A stretch of 64,000 nucleotides of DNA from Prosopocoilus inquinatus (lineage: Eukaryota; Arthropoda; Insecta; Coleoptera; Lucanidae). Positions 12,441-24,454 of this stretch are shown here, one piece after another. Numbering within the stretch: the stretch's first letter is position 1; each line of letters starts with the position of its first letter. The stretch spans positions 67,952,212 to 68,016,211 of the forward strand of contig CM069870.1 of NCBI GenBank assembly GCA_036172665.1, read 5' to 3'. The position numbers and the translations under genes were made by a program. A model generated the notes under the pieces. That model saw only the letters and a list, made by a program, of their open reading frames with translations, ran no database searches and was not told the DNA's origin.

Positions 12441-15400
12441 TTAGGGATAAAACACTGAAAGCTACACGTACAATAATACCCTTTAGGAATACGAACGCTT
12501 CTTTTGCACATTTTAAAAATATTTTCGTTTGTATACAGGTGTCCAAGTATTATAAAATTATTAGAGTTACGTATTTTTTTAATCGAAATATCCTATTTTG
12601 ACTATATTTCTGAATTCTACGTTAAATTCTGCGTTAGATTTATTCGTATTTAGTCATTATTACGTATCGATCATACTTTTTTTTTGACATGAATATATCC
12701 GTAACTGATGTGACGTTGGTTTAAAATTTTAATCGATTTTCGTTTTGGCACCAGTCTACTAGAAACTTTCAGTTGTTGTTAAATAAATATTTACATTTAA
12801 AAATTACTATCTTCTCAATAACTCGTCTAATATCAGAATTGAACCCTACAAACCGTACATCACTGAAAAGCTTGTCGCAAACGCTGTGGAATGCGAATGG
12901 TATGAAAACATACAGGGTATCCTATTTGAAAAATGGACTTTTTGTTAGTTGTAGTTATTCATTTATTTATTGTTACAAATTAGGCGTATAGTATAATATA
13001 CTTGGTGGCCTAATAATCAAACATAATTACTTACATCTTAATTTTTAATTTTGTTTACACAATTTTCTAATAATTTAATCAAATCTTTTTCATTTAAATT
13101 ATTCCATTCTTGTACAGTTTTAGGAAAAAAGGAAAATTTATGAAGATTAGACTTCGAAAAGGGTATTTTATAAGTGAAGTTATGTTTTTTTTCTAGTACA
13201 AGAATTATTTACTTTTAATTTAGATAGAAAATTGTGCATCGAATCGTGTTGAAAATGAATATAACAAAATAATTTTAATCTTGCTGTTTTTCTTCTAGAA
13301 GATAGACTATGCCAATTTAGTTCCTTGAGCATACGTGATACAGACGCAGTTGTTCTGTGGTCGTTACAAACATACCGAGCTGCTTTATGCCGTAACATTT
13401 CCAGATCTTGAATTAAATAATATTGGTATGGGTCCCAGACTTCTTCAATCGTATTCAATCTTAGGACGAACATATGTGATGTAAGCTTTTTGAAGTACTG
13501 GTTTACCAGAGCCTTTAAGATTTCTTGTTATGAAATACAAAGATTTCTAAGCTTTTTTTAAAATATTCTGAATGTGATTATTCCAATTTAAATCATTTCG
13601 AAAAGTAACTCCTAGGTATTTGCATGTATCATCATATTTTATCAAGTCATTTCCTAATTTATATGGATGAGCCTGGAACAACATTGTGGTACCAAAAGAC
13701 ATTGCAACACATTTTTTTGTATTAATTTCCATTTTATTTTCATTACACCACATCTGAATTTTGTCTAAATTTCCTTGGAGCAAAATCCAATCTTCTGCAT
13801 TCTTCCTTTGATTGTAAATAACGCAGTCATCGGCAAATAATTTTGTTTCACAACTCAAATTTTGTGTAATGTCATTTATAAAAATAATGAATAATATAGG
13901 ACTGATCACACTACCTTGAGGCACACCAGAAGTAACTATTAGCTCAGATGAAAAAATATTATTTATTTTCACTTTTTGCTTCCTATCCGTCAGGTATTCA
14001 TTTATCCATTTGATGACTCGCATGTCACACTTCAAATTTTCTAATTTTCTTATAATAATATCATGTGGAACTTTATCGAAAGCTTTAGTAAAATCAATAA
14101 AGATGGCATCTATCTACCCCTTATCGTCAACAATTTCTACCAATTCATTGTGAAAATTTAACAGTTGAGTAACACAGGAGAAATGTTTTCTAAAACCATG
14201 TTGATTCCTACTGATTATGTTGTGCTTATCACAAAAATATTGTAGGTAGTTTGTCAGAAGTTTTTCTAAAATTTTACAAACAATACATGTTAAACTAATT
14301 GGACGATAATTATTGCAATCAGACTTCACACCAGATTTATAAACAGGCAGAACTATTGATATCTTCCAGTCATTTGGTAAAATACTATTATTAATGCTAA
14401 TTTGAAACAGATGCGTTAAATATTTAGATACGTGATAACTTCCAATAAAATTTCAGCTGTTAAATTATCAATACCTGGAGATTTATGACATTTGAGTTCC
14501 TTAATAATATCAGCAACATCTTTTCGAGTAAAATGAAATAAATCAGAAACTTCTGTTTGATTTTCATAAAAATTTAGAATCGCGTTATTTTTTTCATTAA
14601 AAACACTAATAAAATACCTATTCAATTCTTCTACTGTATCTGTGAGGTTTTCTAACAGACATCCATCTTTCTTTATCAAAATTTGAGAAGTTGTAGATTT
14701 ATTCAAACTTTTATATATCGATATAAGTGATTTCCATTATCCTTGTCCATTAAGTGTATTAGGTACTGTTCATTTGCATGGCGCTTTGTTTCATTAAATT
14801 CAGATAATAATTGTTTGTAATAATTTTTATAAATTTTCCTGAAACGATAAGCACGACGTAATTTTTTCTTTAATCTTTTCACATGTTTTGAGTAATAAAC
14901 AGGATCAGTTGTAGATTTAATTTCTTTGCACGGAACATATTTTAGAACCAAATTGTGAATCAATGTCACAAAAGATTTCCATAATTCATTAATGTCTCCA
15001 CTCGAATTTACCCATATCGGAAATTTTTTCTCAAGTTCATTAATAATTAATAGATTGTTTGCATTCTGATACTGGTAAATTTTTATTATTTTGTCAGTAA
15101 TCACAGGCAATTGAAGATCCAAGTCAATAACGACAACATTGTGATCACTTACCCCATCTTCAACATCCCAAGTTATAAACCATATCAGATGGTCTAACAA
15201 TGACAACATCTAGAATATTTCCGCGTGTGTCATTATGAAAAAGACTAGTAGGTTTATTAACAATTTGAGTCAGTGAATATTGTATAATCAAATCATTAAT
15301 TTTCATCTTCAAAAAATCGTAGCAAGCCTTGGAATATCTCAAAAGATTGGCCACAGCCTTGGCATTGACTGAAAAAAAAATGGATTGCGTTATCTTTAGC

Positions 15401-15690
15401 GGTGTAGAAGTTACGAATTTTTGAATGGAACCTTCCGTCTGGGAATTTTCAAGAAAAAATTGAGTCACATCAAAAAGTGTGATTAATATGTAAAAATGAC
15501 TCAAATAAATTAAACGCAGAACCTAGTGTAGAATTCAAAAATGAAATCAAAATGGGGTGTTTTAATTAAAAAATATATATAATTTCGATATTTTTATAAC
15601 GATCGGACACCTGTACACAAACGAAAATATTTTTAAAGTGCGCAATAAAAGCTCTCCTATTACATAAAGAAAACATTCGGGGCAAGAAAG
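12440..15690. mobile_element. Fold-back split by a retrotransposon
   Basis: The left arm (about 12440-12680) contains TTTCGTTTGTATACAGGTGTCC. The right arm (about 15483-15690) contains the mirror image GGACACCTGTACACAAACG. Inverted similarity continues inward (GAATTCTACGTTAAATTCTGCGTTAGATTTATTCG region against 15492-15540). The ~2.8 kb between the arms is mostly the CR1/Jockey-type element below, which appears to have landed in the fold-back. The outer limits are approximate. Confidence 0.65.
13180..15475 (-). pseudogene. CR1/Jockey-type non-LTR retrotransposon ORF2, broken
   Basis: Order on the minus strand. First, the end of an APE-type endonuclease (..QIVNKPTSLFHN..LDVVIV near 15250, GVSDHNVVVIDL near 15150). 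Next, a linker, then reverse transcriptase blocks YRPISL (about 14300), FIDFTKAFDKVPH (about 14070), GVPQGSVISPILF (about 13920) and FADDCVIY (about 13830). Last, the typical C-terminal region (VWDPYQ..LE..RHKAARYV, about 13430). The frame is broken by a stop just before the FIDF block and by frameshifts near 14700, 14400 and 13500, and the N-terminal endonuclease is missing. It is a 5'-truncated, dead copy. RT would have copied its own RNA by target-primed reverse transcription. Confidence 0.85.
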
Positions 15691-15992
15691 TTACGGAACT
15701 TTTACGGAGCTCTGGGGCACCCTGTATACAGGTTGTTTCACTTAAAGCGGCTTCCTTCATATATCTCTAGTTATTCACTTTACAAAAAAAAATGTTTCAA
15801 ATGAAAGTTACTTAGTATCATATGGAGCATATTTTAAAATATGGCCTGGCTTATACAGAGTGTTCCGTTTGGTCTGGACGCTATGTCGCTCCATTATTTT
15901 AAATGAAACATCCTACATATTTTTACATTTTCGGATCCTGGACTTCACTTTAATGTGACTTTGTGTGTCACACATAGGGTCTAATCTAAAGC

Positions 15993-16257
15993 GTTTGTAC
16001 GCACTGCAAGTCGTCTTATATTGGTCAAACTAAGCAAAAATTATGTAACAGAATCAGAAATCATAAATACGATTGTAAACCATCCCAAAAATTAAAAAAA
16101 CTGATTATCCACACAGGACATAAATTTGACTTTGACAATTTTAGATTACGAACCTATCTTCACAAAAAGATTAATTTCTGAAATGATTTACATTAAAAAT
16201 GTTAAAAATTCTATAAACTTAAAAACTGATACACAAAATTTAAGTATTTTAATTTGA
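15993..16257 (+). pseudogene. Penelope-like element GIY-YIG endonuclease fragment
   Basis: The translation contains CTHCKSSYIGQTKQKL followed by RIRNHK. This is the Cys-rich lead-in and the YIG half of the GIY-YIG nuclease fused to the reverse transcriptase in Penelope-like elements. After a +1/-1 frameshift near 16145 the frame continues as EPIFTKRLISEMIYIKN and ends SINLKTDTQNL.. stop at 16257, matching the usual C-terminal tail of that family. The reverse transcriptase itself is absent. The enzyme would have nicked target DNA for insertion; this copy is dead. About 380 bp downstream lies a hammerhead-like motif, as expected for the terminal repeat of such elements. Confidence 0.75.
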
Positions 16258-16633
16258 TTAAATATCACACTTTCAAACGTTAGTTGGTAATTTCATTTTT
16301 ACAGGTTGGCCCCTACTTGGGGAATTGCACTTCAAGGCATTTATGTTGGTTAGTTTGTCTGTTGTTCAGTAAAAACCTGTTTCATTCTGTCATTTCGAAA
16401 CACGTTTCCAACTATTTTAAATTGATTTTAAATTGTGCAAAATTAATTGTTTTGTCATCCGGTTTTTGACTTGGTCCAATGATGTTTTTGAATTTCTAAG
16501 TAACCGTAAGTGTAAACATTTTTGTGCTTACCAGGTTACTTACCATTATGGGTTGTAGTGTTATTAAGTTTAATCAGAGGTAAACCTTTCCTAGTTTTAT
16601 AATGTTAAGTTCGAACTAAATTGTAACATCTTC

Positions 16634-16680
16634 CAGGCTCTGATGAAGGTTCAGAATAAAACCGGAACTTGTCGGAGCTG
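16634..16680 (+). ncRNA. Degenerate hammerhead ribozyme motif
   Basis: CTGATGA at 16640 is followed by GGTT..AACC (stem II) and GGAAC where GAAAC is expected, then a short TTGTC before GGAGC. So the core has a substitution at the conserved GAA box. Stem I pairing is weak. Given its place downstream of a Penelope-type endonuclease, it is best read as a decayed copy of the ribozyme in that element's terminal repeat. It is likely inactive. Confidence 0.4.
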
Positions 16681-16950
16681 AATGATTAAAATCATTTTAT
16701 CGTTGTCCTAAACCCGATCAAGTTGCCTTTTTGAAGAAAAAAATTACTAAACTTGAGAATATTCAAACAACGATAACTAATTTTCTTTAAATAAAATAGT
16801 GGACACCTTATTTAATTCTCTTTTCAATGATATGGGGTTATCGATGTCTGTCAGTTTTTACAGTATTTAGAGTTTTCCTTACGATTTTTAAATGTTGTTA
16901 CATTTGCTAGAGAGGTATGAAGGAGACCGCCATAAGTGGAACAGCCTGTA

Positions 16951-17810
16951 TAATATACAGAAACTCTATACTTTTATACGTCGATGGCCCACTGGAATAA
17001 TATCAACACAACTCAAAACATCAATTTTCAGGAGAGTTACTTAAAATTTTTCATGAATTTAAAAATGCAATTTTATAATTAGGTTTTGAATTGATTATCA
17101 TAGTGCGCAAAACTAGAATATTAATACCCTTCGAAAAAAATTATTTTCAGAAAGAAATTAGTAAAAAAAATAATATTAAATACTCAAATTGAATAGAAGA
17201 ATGTGTTAGTACTGATTAAATAAATTTAAATAAATTTAAAAAGGATCGATTAAACGAAAGACGAAAGGCAGGAAATATATAGAAATGAGACACAGGACTA
17301 CGTCTTAAAGTATCGAAAAACAAAAGCGGATCTGTCGATGAAAAGAAAACAAAACCTTCAAAGTTTTTCTTTTTTGATTTTCTTTGCGGGTTCTTCAAGC
17401 AATGATTGTCTTGTGTTTTTCAAGAATCAGTCGCGTTTCGTTCTATTACTACTTTCTCAAAAATCGACTTGTTTATTTTTTGTTTCCAAAACGGCACCGT
17501 AAACCATCAAAAAACAAAAGACGACTGATTTATAGTGGCTTTTGAGAGCGCGATTTTTGGAACACAAAATTCGGTCGACCCTCCGAAGTTTCATCAAGTG
17601 ACTTTCAAAATTTCTTCGCCAGGTCTTTTCTTTTTCTTGCTTTTCGAAAGGCGCAAGTGGTCGTTCTTTGAATTTACCTGGCGGCGATTGTCTTTTGTTT
17701 TTTACTTTCCTCGAAACGATTGGTGGATGAACAGACGCAAGAATGACAAGAATTCATTTGTAACTTCGATTTTCGAATTGTCCAAATCGAAGAATTTTGC
17801 TTTTATAAGG
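16951..17810. other. No gene seen
   Basis: AT-rich DNA with T-rich open frames on both strands (17216-17398, 17535-17831). They lack recognisable motifs or splice context. Confidence 0.35.
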
Positions 17811-17934
17811 CCCGATTTCTTCACCTCCTGATAAATTTATCTGCCAGGTAGTATCATCGAAAACTATTATCGATACAACGGTTTCCAAGGATAATACCTG
17901 GCAGATAAATTTATCAGGAGGTGAAAAAATCGGA
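17811..17934. repeat. Short near-perfect palindrome (MITE-like)
   Basis: CCGATTTCTTCACCTCC..GATAAATTTATCTGCCAGGTA (17812-17850) is mirrored at 17894-17933. Arms are about 42 bp and the loop about 40 bp. No relation to the TACAGGGTG family is seen. Confidence 0.7.
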
Positions 17935-17984
17935 CGTGACTCGCATAGAGCATGCGAAGGTGAATTAAGAGAAAACGAAATTCG

Positions 17985-18436
17985 ACAGGGTGTCTCTAAA
18001 TTCCGTAGATATGGCTTAACCACAAATTCCTGGGCTCAAAATAAGACGATTTAACCAAACTTGTCTATATCCATAATGGTCTCGTTAAGCCGATGTTCTT
18101 CTTCAAAATTCTTGAAGAGAAAATTAATTTTTCTTATAACAAAGGGATGTCCTAACCGATTTGGGTGAAATTTGGTGACTGTTTTGTACGATGCTCTGTA
18201 AATGTGACTTACCATCTTGTGGAACCTCATAACAAATTTCACCCAAATTGATTCAGGCGTTCCTTTGTTATAAGAAAAATTAACTTTCTCTTCAAGAATT
18301 CAAGAACTTCGAAGAAGAATACAGGCTTAACGAGACGAGACCGTTTCAGATATAGGTAAGTTTGGTTAAATCGTCTTATTTTGAGCCCAGGAATCTGTGG
18401 TTAAGCCTTGTCCACGGAATTTAGAGACACCCTGTA
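17985..18436. mobile_element. Fold-back element 3, 452 bp
   Basis: ACAGGGTGTCTCTAAATTCCG at 17985 is mirrored by CGGAATTTAGAGACACCCTGT ending at 18435. Arms of ~220 bp match through GACGATTTAACCAAACTTG and TTCTTATAACAAAGG to a small loop near 18205. The right end keeps TA and the left has GA. No coding capacity. Confidence 0.85.
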
Positions 18437-20590
18437 TAAGTTCAAAAAAAAAAAAATCTTACATCAAACCCATGATTCTTTTTATTAGAAAATAATTGAA
18501 AATATTGTGGTTATTTTTTTGCCGACTTACATATGAGATGCTATGATAATTTTGTTTCGTGTCCGCGCATTTAATTCACCAAAAATTGGCTCAGTTTTCC
18601 TAATTAATAAATCGTACTACAATGTCGTCCAATTAATTTATCTTCACTATACTATTATATTTTTTTATTATTAAAATCAGATTTTAAATTCTTTTCTTTT
18701 CGGATGGTTCAGATGAAATTTATATTTTAATTTGTTTGTAATACAAGGTGTTTTTTACTGTATTCAAATAAAAAAATTTCAGTATAAGTACACGAAATGC
18801 TACCTTCTGCGGGTATTTCTTGGTGGCTACCGTATCATAGCCAAAAAATTTCGGATGGACCACTTGTTTGGAACTGCTGAAATGTGCGAGAAAGATAGGA
18901 AGATCAACTTCGCCTTGCTTTCGGCATGAACACGCCCACCGATACCGCACCCGATGTTCAACGCATAACATTTCATAACATTAATCACTGATATCGCTTA
19001 TTAATTATTTTATTTAAAATTTTAATTATTTTAATTCGCCGAGCGAAGTAATATTACATTTATTTGTTTCACGATATCAATTATCGATGAAAATTTATTG
19101 ACCAATTAGGCAAGCGCGTTAAAAATGTTCTTCCTTCACCCTTTTACGTAAATAAACTTTTGCTGCAATTTCGCTGCTAGCTATGAAAGTATTACTACTT
19201 ACGGTCCAAGTAAAAGTCTTTTAAAAATAGTTTGGAATGAGAAATTACAATTTGTTTGTACTTCACTTTTAATTTGTTCGGCATTTACGACCTGCAGCTT
19301 CTTGAATTGCACTAGATTTTAATTTAAAAATACTTAAACTGGTAATTACTTGCAGTAAAGTTAATTTTAATTGTAAACGTATTGATTGATCAGCTGATCG
19401 GAGCGGCTGATTTACGTCGTTTGTGTTCAAGATCAAATAACGTACTGACCCTGGCCTATAACTTCGGCTGCCGGTCATCATAATTAAAGAGGCGGCCGCG
19501 TTCCACTTTTAGCTATGCCAGCAGTTCTCAAACGGTTTTGTGAAAATCTGCCACTGCATTTTTCTCGAAAACTATTACGTCTTTGTTAAGAACATGTCAG
19601 TTCAATCGGTGCCATTTATGGTGATATATTGCAGGTTTAAATATTTGCACACAGTAAAAGAACAGCCTGTGTATTAATTAATTTTAATCAAATTATTTTA
19701 TTTGATTGCGCGTTGGTGTTGTACCTACCTGCTTAAAATTAGCGAGACTGTTTAATTCATCATCAGTCATTTCATGTATCGTTAACCAACGGAAAAACTT
19801 TAATTTACAACGACTAACTAAGTCTAAATTAAAACTGTTTATCTTAAATGAAGAAAACAGTATACTGAATTAACTAAAACTGTTATGATAATAAATGATT
19901 TCATTTAAGAATTGGAATAGGCTATCAAACCGCAGCAACAATTTGTAGATACAAAGTTTGGATGTTTCGTGGAAGTTGAACAGCTGACGTAAGAAAATAG
20001 CACGTTGAGTTCTAGGAAGGGGCATATTATAATCCAACCTTCGGGCCTGGAGTAGAGTTTTGACATCGTTGGGGCATAATTTAGAATTAAAAAATCTGTT
20101 GGCTGTCCGCAACCAGTCAGTACACGAATGCAGAACAATAATCACTTTAAGGCAAACGAGACTTGCCTACCATTGATCAAATAAATATCTAAGAGTATGT
20201 AACAAACAAAAGAGAGGTTAACTAACCGAAACAATCCGACGAAATTTTTAAAGTCAAACGTGATAGACGGGCTCGGTTGGCACTTAAGAAAATAGCAGTA
20301 TCTAACCTCGAATCGAAAGTAACCACGCGTCAACTAATTTTTTGAATTTGGAATTTTCTTAGTTTGATTCCAGTTCTTAGAAAGAGAACGGTTAAAAAAT
20401 TGACAATTTATTACAGTTTGAAAATCCGCTTTACAGGGGCCTCCCTGTATATTGAGTATTTATTGTGTTTATTTCCGAGGTTGCAACGGTTGACCGCAGA
20501 CATGATGGCAATGGCGGCTGGTCTGGGTGGGCAAGGCGGGCAGTGCCCATCCTGTCCTATGAAGTTGCCCGTTTCGATTCCTCGTCCGGG
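18437..20590. other. No gene seen; possible hAT terminus
   Basis: No exon is supported. CAGCAGTTCTCAAACGGTTTT at 19519 looks like a hAT terminus (CAGnnGTTCTCAAAC), but I found no inverted partner or flanking 8-mer. TTTACAGGGGCCTCCCTGTA at 20432-20451 is a minimal two-ended TACAGGG palindrome. Confidence 0.35.
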
Positions 20591-21009
20591 CAGTTCCGAA
20601 AAACAAATTTGTTTGGAAAATGCACCCACTTTCCCTTTTGCAGTTGTCGATTCGTCGATTGATTTTTGGTGAAAGGCTTTGGAAAGCTGAGAAAAAAAAC
20701 TCTGTAAATCCCCCACTTAAATACAATTCAAAAATTGCAAGCGTGATCGCGAGGAGACGGTGAGACATTCATTTAATTGAGCAAATAAAAACGCGTCGCT
20801 TTGGAATTTTTATTGTCATCCAAGAATGCGTTCGATGATTGTTTTTTGGTAAAAGGCTTTGGAAAGCTGAGAAAAATCTCAGTAAATCCCGCGCCTAAAT
20901 TTAATTCAAAAATTAAAAGCGCGATCGCGAGGGGAGGTAGCTGGACATTTCCACTGCAAACAAAAACGACTTGTCCAATTTATTCGCAATTGCGATGTAA
21001 GAGTGATGA

Positions 21010-21125
21010 ATAGGTAAAACAGCGACATCTTACGATCGCTTTTTGACCTGACATTGCCAGCGACATCTTACGATCGCTTTTTGACCTGATCAATCTCAGG
21101 TCAAAAAGCGATCGTAAGATGTCGC
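21010..21125. repeat. Inverted fragment of the ribozyme-element family
   Basis: AGCGACATCTTACGATCGC stands twice direct (21021, 21060) and once inverted (21101-21119), the last two forming a palindrome around GATCAATC. The same motif precedes the hammerhead cores near 26.2 kb and lies inside the 34848-35172 insertion. The flanking CACTGCAAACAAAAACGACT..ATTTATTCGCAATTG (20956-21000) also matches that insertion in inverted orientation. No hammerhead core is present here. Confidence 0.65.
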
Positions 21126-22380
21126 TGTTTTATTTTTTTTTCGTTTTATGGATTTTTTTTGACGTTTTACACAATTGTTTTCTTTTAGTTTATGTCGTCT
21201 TTATTTTTAATTTTCTTTCGCTCAGTTGGAGCGTGGCATATCCTCGATCTTCTTTTGTTTTCAGACGACATTGTTTCTCATATTTTCAAGGCGTTCGTCT
21301 CCATTTTATTTTGATCCATTTCTATGGAATTTTTGACACTCCGCAGATTTTTTTCTTTTAGTTTATTTTAAATTGTCTTACGGTCAGTTGGAGCATGCTT
21401 CGTCGATCTTCTTTTGTTTTAAGACGGCATTGTTTTTTACATTTTCACGGCTTTCGTCTCGCTTTCATCTAGTTTCTTTTTATGAAAATTTTTTGACGTT
21501 TCGCGCAATATTTTTTTTTCTTTCAGTTTCTGTCGTGTTTATTTTTAATTTTTTTTCGCTCGGTTGGAGCGTGCATCGTAGATCTTCTTTTGTTTTTGGA
21601 CGAGATTGTTTTTCACATTTTGACGGCGGTCGTCTCGTTTTAATTCTGTTCCTTTTTACGGAATTTTTTGACATTTCCCACAATTTTTTTTTCTCTTTTA
21701 GTTCATGCCGTGTTTATTTTTTTTATATTTCTCTCGCTTAGTTGGAGCATGAATCGTCGATCTTGTTTTGTTTTTAGACGACGTAGTTTTTCACATTTTG
21801 TTTCCTTTTATGGATTTTTTTTTTGCTGTTTCAACTTAATATTGTTATTTTAGTTTACGCCGCGTTTATTTTTAATTTTCTTACGCTCAGTCGGGGAGTA
21901 TACACAGTCGATCTTTTTTTGTTTTTGGACATTTTTTTTACATTTCTATGTTGTTCGTTTCCCTTTTTCGTGCAATTTTTTGGTGTTTCCTGCAGTTTCT
22001 TCTCTCAGTTTAAAATGATTTGCTAAGTTTTCTTGCACTTTGTTGGTAAATCGTCCGTGTCATCACTAAGTTATTTCCATGCAATATATTTTGTTCCTTT
22101 TTTTGAATTTATTTTTTGCCGTTTCGCGCATTTTCTTTTCTTTCGGTTACGTGGTGTTTTGTTTTTCAATTTACTTGCACTCGGTTGGAGCATCGTCGAT
22201 CTTCTTTAGTTTTCGGGTCACAATCACGCTTCCACTTTGCCGTTTCGCGCTTCTTTTATTCCTCTTTGTGATTTTGTTTGACACTTTAGTTCAGCTTCTT
22301 TTTTTAGTAGACGTCGATTTTTTCATTTATTGTTCCATGCTCCATGTTGGAGATTAGTCGATCTTCTTTTGTTTTTGGAG
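21119..22380 (+). repeat. Satellite B, ~170-bp T-rich units
   Basis: About eight units each contain CGCTCAGTTGGAGC..TCGTCGATCTTCTTTTGTTTT followed by GACG..TTGTTTYTCA and TTTTTATGGAATTTTTTGAC. Key-word positions are about 21218, 21383, 21558, 21736, 21886, 22040, 22178 and 22345, a spacing of 150-178 bp. Several units keep an open frame of 60-120 codons. The translations are only F/S-rich repeats and are not called as genes. Confidence 0.85.
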
Positions 22381-23296
22381 GTGAGATATTCATCGTGGCT
22401 CCATAAAGAAATTTTATTTGTAGTGACGCATACACTTACAAGACTCACAAGTGCCTTCGTCTTCCTTTAAAATAGGAAAAAAAGTGTGTGAGTGTTGCTT
22501 TTAAATTTTGATTACAACCGAAGAACGTGTTCGTCTATTGTTTTTTGGTAGAATGCGTTGAAAAGCTGAGAAAAAGCTCAGTAAATTCCGCGCTTAAATT
22601 GAATTCGAAAAATACAAGCGCGATCGCGAGGGGAAGGAGAGACGTTCAGACAATTGAGCAAATATGCGTCACTTTTGAATTTTGATTGTAACTCGAGAAC
22701 GCGTTTGTCGATTGTTTTTTGGTAAAAGGCGTTGGAAAGTCGAGAGAAAGCTCTATAAATCCTCCATTTAATTTGAATTCAAAAATTACAAGCGCGATCG
22801 CGAGAGGAAGGGGACACGTTCAGTTAATTGAACAAATAAAAAACGCAGCGCTTTTCGATTTTGTTATTAATTTAAGAACGCGTTCGTCGATTGTTTCTTT
22901 GATAAAAGCCGTTGGAAAGTCAAGAGAAAGCCCAGTAAATTTCACGCTTAAATTTAGTTAAAAAATTATTAGCCCCGAAAAACAAATTTATTTGGAAAAT
23001 GCATCCACTTTTCCTTTTGCAGTTGTTGCCCATCCGCAGGAAATCATCACGAGCCGCCACTGCATGGTGGTGTGTAAATGACGCGCGTTATATTTTCGTG
23101 TCTGCTTTCATCGCGTTGAAAAAAAGTTTTTCCAGCGTCTTCGTCGCAAAATGATTGGAGAATTTTTATAACACAAATTGTCCCATGCCTCGAATTAGCT
23201 GTGTGGTGCAATTCGCAAACGGTTTCCTGCGTGCATCTCATAGAATACCCCGGCAATCAATTATTATCTCACAGTTTTGGCATTTTTTTTATTGCC

Positions 23297-23427
23297 ATAG
23301 GCCCGGTATATAAACGCAAGTTAAATTTACTCTAAGTTTAATGCCTTAGTAACCATAGTTTTTACAATTGTTACTAAGGCATTAAACTGTATAGTATATT
23401 TATTTTACGTTTATAATACCGGACCTT
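23297..23427. mobile_element. MITE, 130 bp, PIF/Harbinger-like ends
   Basis: TAGGCCCGGTATATAAACG at 23297 is mirrored by CGTTTATAATACCGGACCTTA at the other end, and an inner pair AGTTTAATGCCTTAGTAAC / GTTACTAAGGCATTAAACT makes it a nearly full hairpin. Ends of the form GGYCCRGTNTYATAA are shared with copies near 27.3, 40.5 and 60.1 kb. Confidence 0.7.
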
Positions 23428-24454
23428 AAGTAAACTTTATCAGCCGAAGCTTCTATTTTTAGCATTGATTGCACAATATTTTGCAAAGCGTTTACAGCGG
23501 AGTTTTTTTTGCATGAAAACCTGACTGAATGTTTATTCTAAACCACGATCGAGACGATCATAAAGCCCGACGACGCGACGTCCCATTTTTTGTGTTATAA
23601 TTGCGAGTTACAATTTTTCCCACGTTCTTTATTTCGACGGAAAGATTAAATTGCGTTCACATTTGGCATTTCATGCTATTGATCCTCCTTACGTCAGCTT
23701 ATATTCGGATTTTTTCTGCTGGTGTTACGATGTTTTCCAATCCTGCGAACCTTCCTTCCTAACTTAAAATGAAAAACTGTGGCAGAGATTTATCAGAATT
23801 TGCGATCGCATTGTCATTGTCAAGCAGATACGAGTAAGTATTCGAGGAACCAGAGTTTCGAGAAGCGAGAGCGGCGTACACCGAGGAGAACAGGCCAGCC
23901 GCAATGCTGCCAACGTACAGTTTGAAATACTTATAAGTATTGAAAACCGTCCGATCGTTTAGAACAGGAGCAGGATGGAGTTTGTTTTGCAGGAATATTT
24001 CTAACTGTTCGGCGAAGACTTAAGTTAAGATTTAAAAGTGTGACATTTAAAGTAGAATTGAAGGAAAGCGAATTTTTATTTAAATGATTGGCAAAAGTAG
24101 AATCGCGTTTACCTAGACGAAGAGAACGTACGGTGGTGTCGAAAAGTTTTAAGACGAAATGAAATACCCCTGGCCATACGAATATCCGTGCTTTGCAATT
24201 ATGAACCTTAACAACATTTACCCGGCTGACCTGCTTTTATGGTTCGGCCGGCGGCAAGCCTAATAAATAAATATTGGTTACGGTTTCCAGTAATAATAAC
24301 AGGTATCTTGGTTCTATGACAATATACGTACAATGGAATGATTATCTCTTTCGGCAGTATGTGTTCTGCGTTCCGTTTCACAACGAAATTAAACGAAACT
24401 TTCCGACACAAGAAATTGTTCAATACTAAAAGATAATTAGTTCGCAGCTTCTTA
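23428..24454. other. No firm gene; one weak candidate 5' exon
   Basis: On the plus strand ATG at 23769 opens 22 codons (MKNCGRDLSEFAIALSLSS..) that run into a strong donor A|GTAAGT at 23834. There is no homology, no acceptor-side partner and no promoter, so this is only a candidate. Confidence 0.2.

Larger units (their letters stand above)
15727..16950. mobile_element. Fold-back-type element enclosing a Penelope remnant
   Basis: TACAGGTTGTTTCACTTA at 15727 is mirrored by TAAGTGGAACAGCCTGTA ending at 16950. About 45 bp of arm match inverted at roughly 80%. The left part (15727-15985) also matches 56349-56607 in inverted orientation over ~260 bp, including an internal TACAGAGTGTTCCG module, so it is a dispersed family. 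The centre holds the GIY-YIG fragment and the degenerate hammerhead. Confidence 0.6.
20597..23030. repeat. Satellite A, units flanking a second array
   Basis: A unit of about 165-175 bp carries TTTTTTGGTRAAAGGCKTTGGAAAGCTGAGAAAAA..CTCAGTAAATCC..TTCAAAAATT..AAGCGCGATCGCGAGGGGA. Units lie at about 20660-20960 (two) and 22540-23020 (three). GAAAAACAAATTTGTTTGGAAAATGCAYCCACTTT occurs at both outer edges (20600 and 22975). The array is therefore split by the T-rich satellite B between 21.1 and 22.4 kb. Confidence 0.8.

Noticed and set aside
19750..19780. CTGATGA on the minus strand as another hammerhead candidate
   Set aside because: No stem II followed by GAAA in the right place.
23047..23256. 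69-codon minus-strand frame with several Cys
   Set aside because: No signal peptide or family motif and no transcript features; it sits between a satellite and a MITE.
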